Shown: in pieces, positions 6,175 to 15,374 of the stretch | Layout: each line of letters opens with the position of its first letter | Position numbering within the stretch: position 1 is the stretch's first letter | Assembly: GCF_028435365.1 (NCBI RefSeq) | Contig: NZ_JAGTJJ010000015.1 | Location: 130,434 to 194,433, forward strand | Length of the DNA stretch: 64,000 nt | Direction of reading: 5' to 3' | Source of the DNA: Polyangium jinanense | Lineage (GTDB): Bacteria; Myxococcota; Polyangia; Polyangiales; Polyangiaceae | Translations under genes and position numbers: made by a program | The notes under the pieces: generated by a model | The model's database searches: none | The model's input: the letters and a program-made list of their open reading frames with translations, nothing else | Told to the model about the DNA's origin: nothing

Positions 6175-8808
6175 ATGTCGTCCGAGCCCTCATCCGCCCA
6201 CCGTGACGCGCCCTCTTCCTCCACGGAGCCACGACGCTCGCGCCCGACGCGCGTGCTCGTCGCGCTCGCCCTCGCCTTCGCCACCGCCCTCTCCGCGGGC
6301 CCCGCGATGGCCGACGCGCGCACCGAGGCGAGGCGGCACTTCCGCGCCGGCATGGAGCTCATCAGCAAGGGCAACTATCCCGAGGGCATCAAGGAGCTCG
6401 AGCGCGCGCAGGAGATCCTTCCGCACCCGAACGTCCTCTTCAACATCGCCCGCGCGCACGCCGAGGCCGGCAACCTCGAACAGGCCATCAACGCGTACAA
6501 GCAGTACGTCGCGTCCGATCCGTCCGACCGCGCCGAGGCTGCGCAGGTCCTGAAGCAGCTCGAAGAGAAGCTCGCGCTGCAGCGCGCCGAGCAAACGAAG
6601 CCCACCGAGCCGCCGAAGACGAACGAGGGCGATACCAAGCCCGGCGACACCAAGCCCGGCGATACGAAGCCTGGCGACACCAAGCCGAGCGACGCGAAGC
6701 CCGGCGACACCACGCCCGGCGACACCAAACCCGGCGACACCAAACCCGGCGATACGAAGCCTGGCGACGCGGCGGCGCAGGACGACGTCAACAAGCTCGT
6801 CGGCAAGGCGCGCGACGAAGACGTCTACCGCGAGACGGTCATCACGGCCTCGCGTGGCGCCCAGAGCCCGCTCGACTCGCCGAACTCGACCACGATCATC
6901 ACGCGGCAGGACATCCGCCTCTCGGGCATCACGCGTATCCCCGAGCTTTTGCGTCGCGTGCCCGGCATGGACGTCATGCAAATCACGGGCGGCGATACAA
7001 ACGCCTCGATACGCGGCTTCAACAGCCGCCTCGCGAACAAGCTGCTCGTGCTCATCAACGGCCAGCGGCCCGCATACCTCGACATCCTCGGCGCGACGTT
7101 CTGGGAGACGCTCTCGATCGACGTCGATCAGATCGAGCGCATCGAGGTCGTGCGTGGCCCGGGCTCCGCGCTTTACGGCGCGAACGCGTTCGCCGGTGTC
7201 GTCAACATCATCACGATCGCGCCGGGCGAGGGACGCACGGGCTTCCGCGTGGGCTACGGCGACAGCGGCCAGGGCTACGGTTCGGCGTGGGCCACCGGGC
7301 GCGACGGCGACCTCGGGTATCGCGCGTCGGTCGGGTACACGCGTTATTCGCGGTGGACCCGCGAGGTGCAGGACGGCCGAAAGGACATCGTTGTCTTCGA
7401 TCCGAACCAGAACCTCGGCGCGGAGAACCTGCGTGTCGACATCCGCCTGGCGCAGCGTTTCAAGAACAACCGCGAGCTCCAGATCGGCGGTGGCTTCGCG
7501 CGCAGCGACATCGACGTCTACGGCATCGGCCCGTTCAACGACTACCGCGCCCGCTTCGACAACTCCGACATCACTGCGCTCTTCAAGACCGAAAACTTTT
7601 CCGCGCGCGTCTTTTACGCTCGGGTCGCTGCGCAGACCTCGTCGAACCACGACTACTACGGCCACACGCTCTTCCCGAGCCAGGCGAACCAGAACGTCGT
7701 CGACGCCGAGCTCAACTTCTTCAAGGACGTCACGTGGCCGAAGTCGGTCGAGCACAGCCTCCGCGCCGGCGCCGCGTACCGCTTGAAGTCGATCACCTGG
7801 ACGTACCTGCAGGACGACACGCCGATCGAGAACTGGGGCTCGCTCTTCCTCCAGGACACGCTGCGCTTCGGCAAGCGCGTGCAGCTCGTCGTCTCGGGCC
7901 GCGCCGACTACGTGCCCTATCTCGAGACCGTGAAGGTCTCGCCGCGCGGCTCGCTCATCTTCAAGCCGACCGACCTCCAGTCGATCCGCGTGAGCGCCTC
8001 GACCGCGTTCCGCAACACGACCTTCCTCGAGTCGTACCTCGACCTGCCGATCCAGCTTCAGCTCCCGGGCGTCGAGCTGATCTCGGCGTCACAGCGCTAC
8101 GAGGACAAGGCCTTCCGGCTCCGGCCCGAGAGCATCATCACGGCCGAGGCGAGCTACCTGAACCAGATGAGCGATCGCTTCGAGTTCGAAGCAACCGCCT
8201 ATTACAACCGCATCACGGATCTGATCGCGCTCGCCGGCGAACGGCCGCTCACGCTGGCGAACCGCGCCGATGGGCTCGGCGGGCTCAACCCGGAGACGGG
8301 CCGCTACACGGTGGGCTTCGGCGGGTGGCTGAACCGCTGCGACATCCAGAACGTGTTCGGCGGCGAGATCGGCACACGCGTCTACCCGATCGAGGGCCTC
8401 GACATCTTCGCGAACTACGCGCTGAACATGTCCTCGCAGGAGCTACCGGACGGCTGCTCGGCGCCGACGGACCAGCGCACGAGCCGGCACAAGATCAACG
8501 CCGGCGTCCAGCTCCGCACGAAGCCCGGCATCGACGGCGAGATCACCTTCCACTACCAGTCGGCGCAGAGCTGGGCCGAGCAGGTCGCCACGCTCTCCGG
8601 CATCCAGGTGCAGACCTTCGACGTCCCCGGTTATGCCCTCCTGAACGGGCGCATCGGGTGGCGCTTCCCGATCGCGAGCACGACCGGCGAGGTCTCGCTC
8701 GTCGTGTACAACGCGCTCGCGGGCCTCGCCGACGAAGCGCCGCAGATGCATCCCTTCGGCAACCGCGTCGGTCGCCGCATCATGGGCTTCTTCCAGCACA
8801 CGCTGTAG
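6175..8808 (+). CDS. TonB-dependent outer-membrane receptor with N-terminal TPR-like segment
   Basis: 877 residues. A signal peptide ends near AMA-DA (about residue 47). Residues 50-140 form TPR-like helices (ARRHFRAGMELISKGNYPEG and following). A flexible linker of nine GDTKP-type pentapeptides (about 152-196) comes next. The plug domain begins near 220 (ETVITASRGAQ, ITRQDIRLSGI, IERIEVVRGPGSALYGANAF), and a beta-barrel runs to the C-terminal aromatic strand (MGFFQHTL). Function: TonB-driven uptake of an unidentified large ligand such as a siderophore, cobalamin or glycan fragment. The TPR front end is unusual for the family and may contact other periplasmic proteins. The stop is 9 bases before the next GTG, suggesting co-transcription with the MBL-fold hydrolase. 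Confidence 0.92.
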   Translation: MSSEPSSAHRDAPSSSTEPRRSRPTRVLVALALAFATALSAGPAMADARTEARRHFRAGMELISKGNYPEGIKELERAQEILPHPNVLFNIARAHAEAGNLEQAINAYKQYVASDPSDRAEAAQVLKQLEEKLALQRAEQTKPTEPPKTNEGDTKPGDTKPGDTKPGDTKPSDAKPGDTTPGDTKPGDTKPGDTKPGDAAAQDDVNKLVGKARDEDVYRETVITASRGAQSPLDSPNSTTIITRQDIRLSGITRIPELLRRVPGMDVMQITGGDTNASIRGFNSRLANKLLVLINGQRPAYLDILGATFWETLSIDVDQIERIEVVRGPGSALYGANAFAGVVNIITIAPGEGRTGFRVGYGDSGQGYGSAWATGRDGDLGYRASVGYTRYSRWTREVQDGRKDIVVFDPNQNLGAENLRVDIRLAQRFKNNRELQIGGGFARSDIDVYGIGPFNDYRARFDNSDITALFKTENFSARVFYARVAAQTSSNHDYYGHTLFPSQANQNVVDAELNFFKDVTWPKSVEHSLRAGAAYRLKSITWTYLQDDTPIENWGSLFLQDTLRFGKRVQLVVSGRADYVPYLETVKVSPRGSLIFKPTDLQSIRVSASTAFRNTTFLESYLDLPIQLQLPGVELISASQRYEDKAFRLRPESIITAEASYLNQMSDRFEFEATAYYNRITDLIALAGERPLTLANRADGLGGLNPETGRYTVGFGGWLNRCDIQNVFGGEIGTRVYPIEGLDIFANYALNMSSQELPDGCSAPTDQRTSRHKINAGVQLRTKPGIDGEITFHYQSAQSWAEQVATLSGIQVQTFDVPGYALLNGRIGWRFPIASTTGEVSLVVYNALAGLADEAPQMHPFGNRVGRRIMGFFQHTL
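6628..6762 (+). repeat. 15-bp coding minisatellite (GDTKP repeat)
   Basis: Nine tandem 15-bp units of the type GGCGACACCAAGCCC encode GDTKP pentapeptides, with two variants (SDAKP, GDTTP), in the linker of the TonB-dependent receptor. Such arrays expand and contract easily, so linker length probably varies between strains. Confidence 0.9.
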
Positions 8809-8817
8809 AGGTTTCGC

Positions 8818-10221
8818 GTGGACATCCAGTTCGTCGGCGCGGCGCAGACCGTCACCGGCTCGATGCACGTCGTCCGCACGGAGCACGCCACCGTGCTGCT
8901 CGATTGCGGCTTGTTCCAGGGGCGGCGGCGCGAGTCGTTCGAGTACAACCGCCGCCTGCGCGTGCCCGCGCGCGAGATCTCGGCGGTGGTGCTCTCCCAC
9001 GCGCACATCGATCATTCGGGCGCGCTGCCGATGCTCGCGAAAAACGGCTTCGACGGGCTCGTGTATGCGACGCCGGCGACGCGGGATCTCGCGGCGCTCA
9101 TGCTCCGCGACGCGGCGGCGATCCAGCAGGCCGATGCGCGCTACCTGAACAAGCAATCCGTGCGGGAGGGCCGCGAGGACGAGCTCGTCGAACCCATCTA
9201 CGGCGAGGAGGACGTGCTCGACGCGATCTCGCGGTTCGTCTCCGTCCCCTACCACCGCTCGATATCGATCGCGGACGGCGTGCGCCTGACCTTCTTCGAC
9301 GCCGGGCACGTGCTCGGCAGCGCGATCACGGTGCTCGACCTCGAAGAGCGCGGGAAGAAGCGGCGTCTCGTGTTCACTGGGGATCTCGGCCGCGCCGGGC
9401 GGCCCATCCTGCGGGATCCCGAGGTCCCCGAGGGCACCGACGTCCTCGTCACCGAGAGCACGTACGGCGATCGGCTGCACGACGGCGTCGACAAGATGGA
9501 GGACGATCTCGCACGCGTGGTCACGCGAACGGTCGCGCGGGGCGGCCAGGTTTTCATCCCCTCGTTCGCGCTCGAGCGCGCGCAGGAGGTGATCTTCGCG
9601 CTGAAGAAGCTGCGCAAGGCCGGGCAGATCCCGCGCGTGCCGGTCTACGTCGACTCGCCGCTCACGGTCCGCATCACGGACGTCTTCAAGCTCCACCCCG
9701 AGTGTTACGACGCCGAAGCGCGGGAGCTCCTCCGCGGCACGGACACGCCCTTCGACTTCGAGGACCTCGAGTACATCGAGGACAAGGAGCGCAGCAAGGA
9801 ACTTGGCGGCGAAGGCAGCGCGATCGTCATCTCGGCGAGCGGCATGTGCGAGGCCGGCCGGATCCTCCATCACCTGAAGAACGGCGTGGAGGATCCGCGG
9901 AACACCGTGCTGATCGTGGGCTACCAGGCGCAACACACGCTCGGCCGGAGGCTCGTGGAGAGACGCGCGCGCGTCCGGATCTTCGGCGTCGAGCGCGAGC
10001 GGCGCGCGGACGTCGTGGTCCTGAACGGCTTCAGCGCGCACGCCGATCAGCGGGATCTCGTGGCCTACGCGGACGCGTGCCGCGCGCGGGGGCCGGCCGG
10101 GACGATCGCGCTCGTGCACGGCGAGCCGCAGCCGCAACGCGTGCTCGCCGACAAGATGCGCGACCGGGGACACGGCTCGATCGTGATCCCGGCGCCGAAC
10201 GACAGGCTCGAGATCGTTTGA
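8818..10221 (+). CDS. MBL-fold, beta-CASP RNA-processing metallo-hydrolase
   Basis: 467 residues. The metallo-beta-lactamase core carries HAHIDHSG (H61-x-H63-x-D65-H66), DAGHVLGS and FTGDLGR. A beta-CASP region includes VTESTYGDR and IPSFALERAQE. The RMMBL tail has ISASGMCEAGR and GFSAHADQ, followed by VHGEPQPQ. This is the CPSF73/YSH1-like family of zinc-dependent RNA endo/exonucleases, found widely in bacteria. It acts in the cytoplasm on RNA; its specific substrate is unknown. It starts at a GTG with GAGG 8 bases upstream. It follows the TonB receptor by 9 bases, and its stop is only 3 bases from the convergent selA stop. Confidence 0.93.
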   Translation: MDIQFVGAAQTVTGSMHVVRTEHATVLLDCGLFQGRRRESFEYNRRLRVPAREISAVVLSHAHIDHSGALPMLAKNGFDGLVYATPATRDLAALMLRDAAAIQQADARYLNKQSVREGREDELVEPIYGEEDVLDAISRFVSVPYHRSISIADGVRLTFFDAGHVLGSAITVLDLEERGKKRRLVFTGDLGRAGRPILRDPEVPEGTDVLVTESTYGDRLHDGVDKMEDDLARVVTRTVARGGQVFIPSFALERAQEVIFALKKLRKAGQIPRVPVYVDSPLTVRITDVFKLHPECYDAEARELLRGTDTPFDFEDLEYIEDKERSKELGGEGSAIVISASGMCEAGRILHHLKNGVEDPRNTVLIVGYQAQHTLGRRLVERRARVRIFGVERERRADVVVLNGFSAHADQRDLVAYADACRARGPAGTIALVHGEPQPQRVLADKMRDRGHGSIVIPAPNDRLEIV

Positions 10222-10224
10222 GGG

Positions 10225-11628
10225 TCAACCTTTCACGGCGTGCACGATCGCCGCGGTGAGTGGCGCGTCCTCGCCGTCGAGCAAGGTGCGCACGTCGAAG
10301 AGGATCCGGCCTTCCTGCACGCGCGGCAGGACCGGCGGATCTCCCGCGCGCAGGCGCTCCGCGATCGCTGCGAGCGCGCCGCCCGTCGCTTCGAGCGCCA
10401 CGCCAAACGAAGGCAGCGGCTCCTCGGCGCACGCGCCTCCCCCCACGGCGCCCCCGAGCTCCACGACGGACGACGTCACGCCCTTTTGCGCGAGCTCGAC
10501 CTGAATCCGCTCGGCCCGCGCGCGCACGGCGGAGAGCGGCGCGCGCAACGCGGCCAGGGTCGGGATCGCGTCGAGGTCATCTTCGAGGTACGCGGCGAGC
10601 GTCGCTTCGAGCGCGACCAGCGGCAGCCGGCCGAGGCGCAATGCGCGCGCCAGCGGATCTTTCCGGCATGCCGCGACGAGATCGGCGCGCCCTACGATCG
10701 CCCCCCCCTGCGGCCCGCCGAGCACTTTGTCGGTGCTGAAACAAACCACGTCGGATCCCGCCTCGACCGAGCTCCGTACGCTTGGCTCACCCGAAAGCCC
10801 GATCGGCTCGAGATCCACGATCGCGCCGCCGCCGAGATCCTCCAGCAAGAGCACCTTCCGCTCGCGCGCGAGCGCTGCGAGCGCCCGATGCTCCGGCCGC
10901 TCGACGAAGCCCACCTGCCGGAAATTTCCTTGATGCACGCGCAGGATCGCCGCCGCGTCGGGCGCCGCATCCAGCGCGCGCGCATAGTCCGCGATGCGCG
11001 TTTTGTTCGTCGTCCCCACCTCGACGAGCCGCGCGCCCGATCGCGCCATCACCTCGGGCACACGGAACCCTCCGCCGATCTCCACGAGCTCGCCGCGCGA
11101 CACCACGACGGGCCGACCCGCCGCGAGCGCGCCCAGCATCAAGAGCACGGCCGCGGCGTTGTTGTTCACGACGAGCGCCGCCTCCGCGCCCGAGAGCTCA
11201 GAGAGCGCGTCCTCGGCGAACGCGCCGCGACGCCCGCGCCGGCCCGTCGCGAGATCGATCTCGATCGACGTGTACCCCGCGGCCGAGTTCGCGAGCGCCT
11301 CGGCCACGCGCCCGCCGAGCGGGGCGCGTCCGAGGTTCGTGTGCAACACGACGCCCGTCGCGTTGATCACCCGCCGCGCGCGCGTCCGGAGCGTTCGTTC
11401 GGCGTGCGCCGCAACGCAGAGCGCCACGTCCTCCACGGAGGGACACGGCGCGCCGCCGCGCACGGCTTCACGTGCTTCGTCGAGAAATCGCCGCACGAGA
11501 CGCGTCAACGTGGCGGTGCCGAGCTTGCGCTTGGCCTCTGCGAGGGACGGATTCGCGAGGACACGGTCCACCCGTGGGATGCCCCGCAGATCCACGCTCC
11601 CTGTCCCTCGCGTTTCCTCCTCGCCCAT
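10225..11628 (-). CDS. selA: L-seryl-tRNA(Sec) selenium transferase
   Basis: 467-residue PLP enzyme that converts Ser-tRNA(Sec) to Sec-tRNA(Sec) using selenophosphate. Family hallmarks are INATGVVLHTNLGRAPL, the NNNAAAVLL segment, RGELVEIGGGFRVPEVM, EVGTTNKT, and FSTDKVLGGPQGG with the PLP lysine at K301. The length matches SelA. Its presence predicts a selenocysteine pathway (selB, selC, selD and selenoproteins), but none of these is recognised in this window. It is a single gene transcribed against the RNA hydrolase; the 3' ends are separated by only three bases with no obvious terminator between them. Confidence 0.96.
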   Translation of the reverse strand: MGEEETRGTGSVDLRGIPRVDRVLANPSLAEAKRKLGTATLTRLVRRFLDEAREAVRGGAPCPSVEDVALCVAAHAERTLRTRARRVINATGVVLHTNLGRAPLGGRVAEALANSAAGYTSIEIDLATGRRGRRGAFAEDALSELSGAEAALVVNNNAAAVLLMLGALAAGRPVVVSRGELVEIGGGFRVPEVMARSGARLVEVGTTNKTRIADYARALDAAPDAAAILRVHQGNFRQVGFVERPEHRALAALARERKVLLLEDLGGGAIVDLEPIGLSGEPSVRSSVEAGSDVVCFSTDKVLGGPQGGAIVGRADLVAACRKDPLARALRLGRLPLVALEATLAAYLEDDLDAIPTLAALRAPLSAVRARAERIQVELAQKGVTSSVVELGGAVGGGACAEEPLPSFGVALEATGGALAAIAERLRAGDPPVLPRVQEGRILFDVRTLLDGEDAPLTAAIVHAVKG

Positions 11629-11735
11629 CGGCTGCTACATCTACCTGCTCTCCGCTCCTTCTCCCGTACTTTTTGCGCACACACACTTACGCGGCCTCGC
11701 CAGAAACCGCGCCGCGCGGGGCCGATGAGGAGACG

Positions 11736-14700
11736 ATGCGAACGTACCGCCCCTCGTGGCGCGGCGGCTTGCTCGCCGCCCTGGCCCTCGCGAGCGCCCT
11801 GTCGCCCCACCCCGCGTCCGCCAGTTGGCCCCCGTCGCCCGACGCGGACATGGCCGATCCCGCGAACTGGCCGAACGATCCGGGCTACGCCTTCACGGAC
11901 GATCACGACGGCCAGTGGAACTACTACTCGTTCCTGCCGCCCGCCGCGCCGGGCGTCGTCCGCCGCGCCGACGAGGTCGCCTCGGGTATGAGCATCGACC
12001 GCGCGTGGCGCGTCTCGATCGGCGATCCGCGCGTCGTCATCGCCGTGACCGACAGCGGCATCTTCTGGGAGAAGCCCGATCTCCTCGACAAGGCTTACCT
12101 GAACCGCCGCGAGCTCCTCACGCACAAGCCTTTCCAGACGGGCGGCAGCCCCTGCGGCGGCGACGGGGATCTCGCCGGCTTCGACTGCAACGGCGACGGC
12201 GTCTTCTCGGTCTCGGACTACGCGACCTCGATGCCGCTGCCCGCGTCCGATCGCAACGCGAACGGCGTGCTCGACGCCGGCGATCTGATCCTCGCTTTCT
12301 CCGATGGCATCGATGACGACGGCAACGGGTACATCGACGACATCTCGGGCTGGGACTTCATGAAGAACGACAACGACCCGTACGACGACACGCGGTACGG
12401 GCACGGCACGGGCGAGGCCGAAGACTCGTCGTCCCAGGCCCACAACGGCATCGGCCTCGCGGGCGCCTGCCCGCGGTGCATGTTCCTCCCGCTGCGCGTC
12501 GGCGACAGCTTCATCGGCGACGTGCAGGCCTTCGGCGAGGCCGTCGTGTACGCGACCGACAGTGGCGCGAAGGTCGTGCAGTGCGCGCTCGGCACCCTGA
12601 ACATGACGCGCTTCGCGCAGGCCGCGCTCGACTACGCGTACGAGAACAAGGTCCTCGTCATCACCTCGATGGCCGACGAGAACTCGCGTCACCACAACAT
12701 GCCGGCCGCGAACAACCACACGCTGCCGGTGCACGCGATCCAGTACGACGGCGCGAGCGCCCGCACCTCACGCAGCTTCGTCGACTTCCACCCCTGCTCG
12801 AACTACGGCGGCCAGAACCTGCTCTCGGCCTCGGGCACCTCGTGCTCCAGCGAGGCCACGGGCCAGCTCAGCGGCATCGCGGGCCTGCTTTATTCGGCGG
12901 CGCTCCAGTACAACACCGTGCCGCAGCTCTCGCCGGGCGAGGCGCAGTCGATCTTCTTCTTCACGACCGACGACATCGACGTCCCCGAGTCGCGCGAGCC
13001 CGGCTCGATCTACCGCTTCTCGCAGGCCGGCTTCGATCAACGCTTCGGCTACGGCCGCGTCAACGCGAGCCGCGCGCTCGAGGCGATCCGCGACGGCCGC
13101 ATCCCGCCCTCGGTCGACATCGTCTCGCCGCGCTGGTTCGAGGTCCTCTACAAGGATCGTGCCTCTGGCCCGATCCAGATCCGCGGCACCATCTCCGCGC
13201 CGCGGGCAAACGCCTACGACTACGTCGTCGAGTGGGCGAGCGGCGTGCAGCCGCTCGAAGAAGACTTCCAGAAGCACGTCCTCGATCATCGCGAGAACCT
13301 CGATCCCACCTTCATCGCCGGCAGTGCCGAGCCCCTCGCGCTCCTCGACGTGCGTAACGTCACGGTGAGCCATCCGCGCGACGTCGACAGCCCCTTCGGG
13401 GAAAACGATCACACGATCACCGTGCGTGTCCGCGCGACCGCGCACTACGGTGGCGCCGTCGGCGACGTGCAAGGCGAGATGCGCCGCACCTACTACGTGC
13501 ACAGCGATCCCGACCTCGCGCGGGGTTTTCCCGTCTGGCTCGGCGACAGCCTCGAAGCGAGCCCCAAGATGGCCGATCTCGACGGCGACGGCGTACGCGA
13601 GCTCGTGGTCCCGACGGGCGGCGGCGCGATCCACGTCCTCACGCTCACGAAGGCCGGCCCCGTCCCCTTCCCCGGCTTCCCCTTCCAGACGACCCCCATC
13701 GACGGCCTCACCGCTCCGCCCGCCAGCGAGACGCCGAGCCACATCACCGCGCCCGGTTACGCGTCGGGCAAGGTCGATCCGAACCTCGCGCGTGAGGGGT
13801 TCATGAACGCGCCCGCCATCGCCGACCTCGACGACGATGGCAGGATCGAGATCGTCGCCACCACGTTCGCCGGCACGATCTACGTCCTCGAAGCCGACGG
13901 CTCCGTTCGCCAAGGTTTTCCGCGCCGCTTGCCGCATATCCCCTCGTGCCCGCGTGGCGTCGACCTTCCTCCGCCCACGGGCCCTTGCATGGACGAGGAC
14001 CAGCGCATCACGCGCGGCGCCTTCGCCTCGCCCGTGCTCGTCGATCTCGATCGCGACGGCCGGCTCGACATCGTGCAGGCCGCGTTCGACGGCAAGGTCC
14101 ACGTCTTCGACGCCGATGCCGCACCCCTGCCCGGCTTCCCCGTCGAGATCCGCATCGACCCCGAGAACAACCCCACGAAGCGCAGCCGCATCCTCACGAC
14201 GCCCGCGGTCGCGGACTTCAACGGCGACGGCGTGATGGACCTCGTCCTCGGCTCGAACGAGCGACTCGGCACGAGTGGTCAGTTCGGCGGGATCACGGTC
14301 GTCGACGGCCGCGGCACGAAGGCCCCCGAGGGCCCGATCCTCGCCGGCTGGCCCGTCTCGCTCAGCTCCTTCGAGCTCTTCCCGCTCGTCGCCGAGGGCA
14401 TCCCGAACTCCCCGGCGATCGCGCGCTTCGAGGGCAAGCTCGCCGCCGTCGCGCACGGCAACGTGAGCTTACCGTTCGTCGTGCCCACCGAGCCCGGCGG
14501 ACAAACCTCGCTCGGCGCGCCGCCCGCGAACGCGCTTCCCGCTCGTCCCGACCCGAGCGATCCGGACAAAACGATCCGCGGCCTCGAGCCCTCCAGCATC
14601 TTCGGCCCGCTCACGCGCGCCTCTCAGCCGAACACGATGCTCCCGCTCTTTTCGAGCCCCTCCGTCGGCGACCTCGATCAGGACGGCGTGCCCGACGTCG

Positions 14701-15359
14701 TCGCCTCGGGCGGCTCGCTCTCGCTCACGCAGGCGCTCCAGGGCGGTGGCACGGGCGCGGGCGAACACCTGCTCGCGGTCTGGAGCGGCAAGACCGGCGC
14801 GATGCTCCCCGGCTCGCCCTTCCTGCTCGAAGACTTCACGTTCTTCAACAACCACGCGATCGCCGATCTCGACGGCGACGACTACCCCGAGGTCATCACC
14901 GGCTCGGGCGGCTACTTCCTCCACGCCTACGACGCCTGCGGCCGCGAGCCCGCGGGTTTTCCCAAGTTCACGGGCCAGTGGATCGCCTCCACGGCCGCCG
15001 TCGGCGACCTCGACGGCGACGGCACGCTCGAGGTCGCGGCCGGCACGCGCAGCGGCTTCTTGCACGTCTGGCACACGCGCGGCCGCACCGACGGCGTCAT
15101 CGCCTGGGAGAGCTACCACCACGACAACCGCAACACAGGCAACCTCGAGACCCGCCTCGCGCAGGGCACGCTCCTCAAGGCCAAGGCCCCGCTCACGGCC
15201 CTGGCCTGCGAGGAAGCCCGCCTCCCCCGACCGCTCGAGGCCTCCGGCGGCTGCGATTGTCGGGCTGCCGGCCATGGCCGCGAAGGCGGGCGCGCGGCGG
15301 GACTCTTCTTCGCGGGCCTCGCACTCGTGCTGGCGAGGCGGCGACCTGCGCGTAGCTAA
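11736..15359 (+). CDS. Secreted subtilisin-like protease with FG-GAP repeats and MYXO-CTERM-like tail
   Basis: 1207 residues with a Sec signal peptide (about 1-30, ending ASA). The S8 protease domain has Asp106 in AVTDSGIF, His223 in RYGHGTGEA and Ser369 in SASGTSCSS, a complete triad although GTSCSSEATG differs from the usual GTSMAAPHV. A linker domain is followed by about seven FG-GAP/VCBS-type Ca-binding motifs (DLDGDGVREL, DLDDDGRIEI, DLDRDGRLDI, DFNGDGVMDL, DLDQDGVPDV, DLDGDDYPEV, DLDGDGTLEV), probably a propeller. The C-terminus has GGCDCRAAG, a hydrophobic stretch and RRRPARS, matching the MYXO-CTERM layout for surface anchoring. The start is the ATG at 11736, with GAGG five bases upstream. 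Confidence 0.93.
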   Translation: MRTYRPSWRGGLLAALALASALSPHPASASWPPSPDADMADPANWPNDPGYAFTDDHDGQWNYYSFLPPAAPGVVRRADEVASGMSIDRAWRVSIGDPRVVIAVTDSGIFWEKPDLLDKAYLNRRELLTHKPFQTGGSPCGGDGDLAGFDCNGDGVFSVSDYATSMPLPASDRNANGVLDAGDLILAFSDGIDDDGNGYIDDISGWDFMKNDNDPYDDTRYGHGTGEAEDSSSQAHNGIGLAGACPRCMFLPLRVGDSFIGDVQAFGEAVVYATDSGAKVVQCALGTLNMTRFAQAALDYAYENKVLVITSMADENSRHHNMPAANNHTLPVHAIQYDGASARTSRSFVDFHPCSNYGGQNLLSASGTSCSSEATGQLSGIAGLLYSAALQYNTVPQLSPGEAQSIFFFTTDDIDVPESREPGSIYRFSQAGFDQRFGYGRVNASRALEAIRDGRIPPSVDIVSPRWFEVLYKDRASGPIQIRGTISAPRANAYDYVVEWASGVQPLEEDFQKHVLDHRENLDPTFIAGSAEPLALLDVRNVTVSHPRDVDSPFGENDHTITVRVRATAHYGGAVGDVQGEMRRTYYVHSDPDLARGFPVWLGDSLEASPKMADLDGDGVRELVVPTGGGAIHVLTLTKAGPVPFPGFPFQTTPIDGLTAPPASETPSHITAPGYASGKVDPNLAREGFMNAPAIADLDDDGRIEIVATTFAGTIYVLEADGSVRQGFPRRLPHIPSCPRGVDLPPPTGPCMDEDQRITRGAFASPVLVDLDRDGRLDIVQAAFDGKVHVFDADAAPLPGFPVEIRIDPENNPTKRSRILTTPAVADFNGDGVMDLVLGSNERLGTSGQFGGITVVDGRGTKAPEGPILAGWPVSLSSFELFPLVAEGIPNSPAIARFEGKLAAVAHGNVSLPFVVPTEPGGQTSLGAPPANALPARPDPSDPDKTIRGLEPSSIFGPLTRASQPNTMLPLFSSPSVGDLDQDGVPDVVASGGSLSLTQALQGGGTGAGEHLLAVWSGKTGAMLPGSPFLLEDFTFFNNHAIADLDGDDYPEVITGSGGYFLHAYDACGREPAGFPKFTGQWIASTAAVGDLDGDGTLEVAAGTRSGFLHVWHTRGRTDGVIAWESYHHDNRNTGNLETRLAQGTLLKAKAPLTALACEEARLPRPLEASGGCDCRAAGHGREGGRAAGLFFAGLALVLARRRPARS

Positions 15360-15374
15360 GCTACCCTCTCCTTC

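Noticed and set aside
6628..6762. Short direct repeats considered as a CRISPR array
   Set aside because: Units are 15 bp, contiguous without spacers, in frame within a coding region and encode GDTKP.
7287..10259. 990-codon plus-strand frame overlapping the TonB receptor and RNA hydrolase
   Set aside because: Shadow frame: Arg/Pro-rich, no motif, fully overlapped by two genes with clear family signatures.
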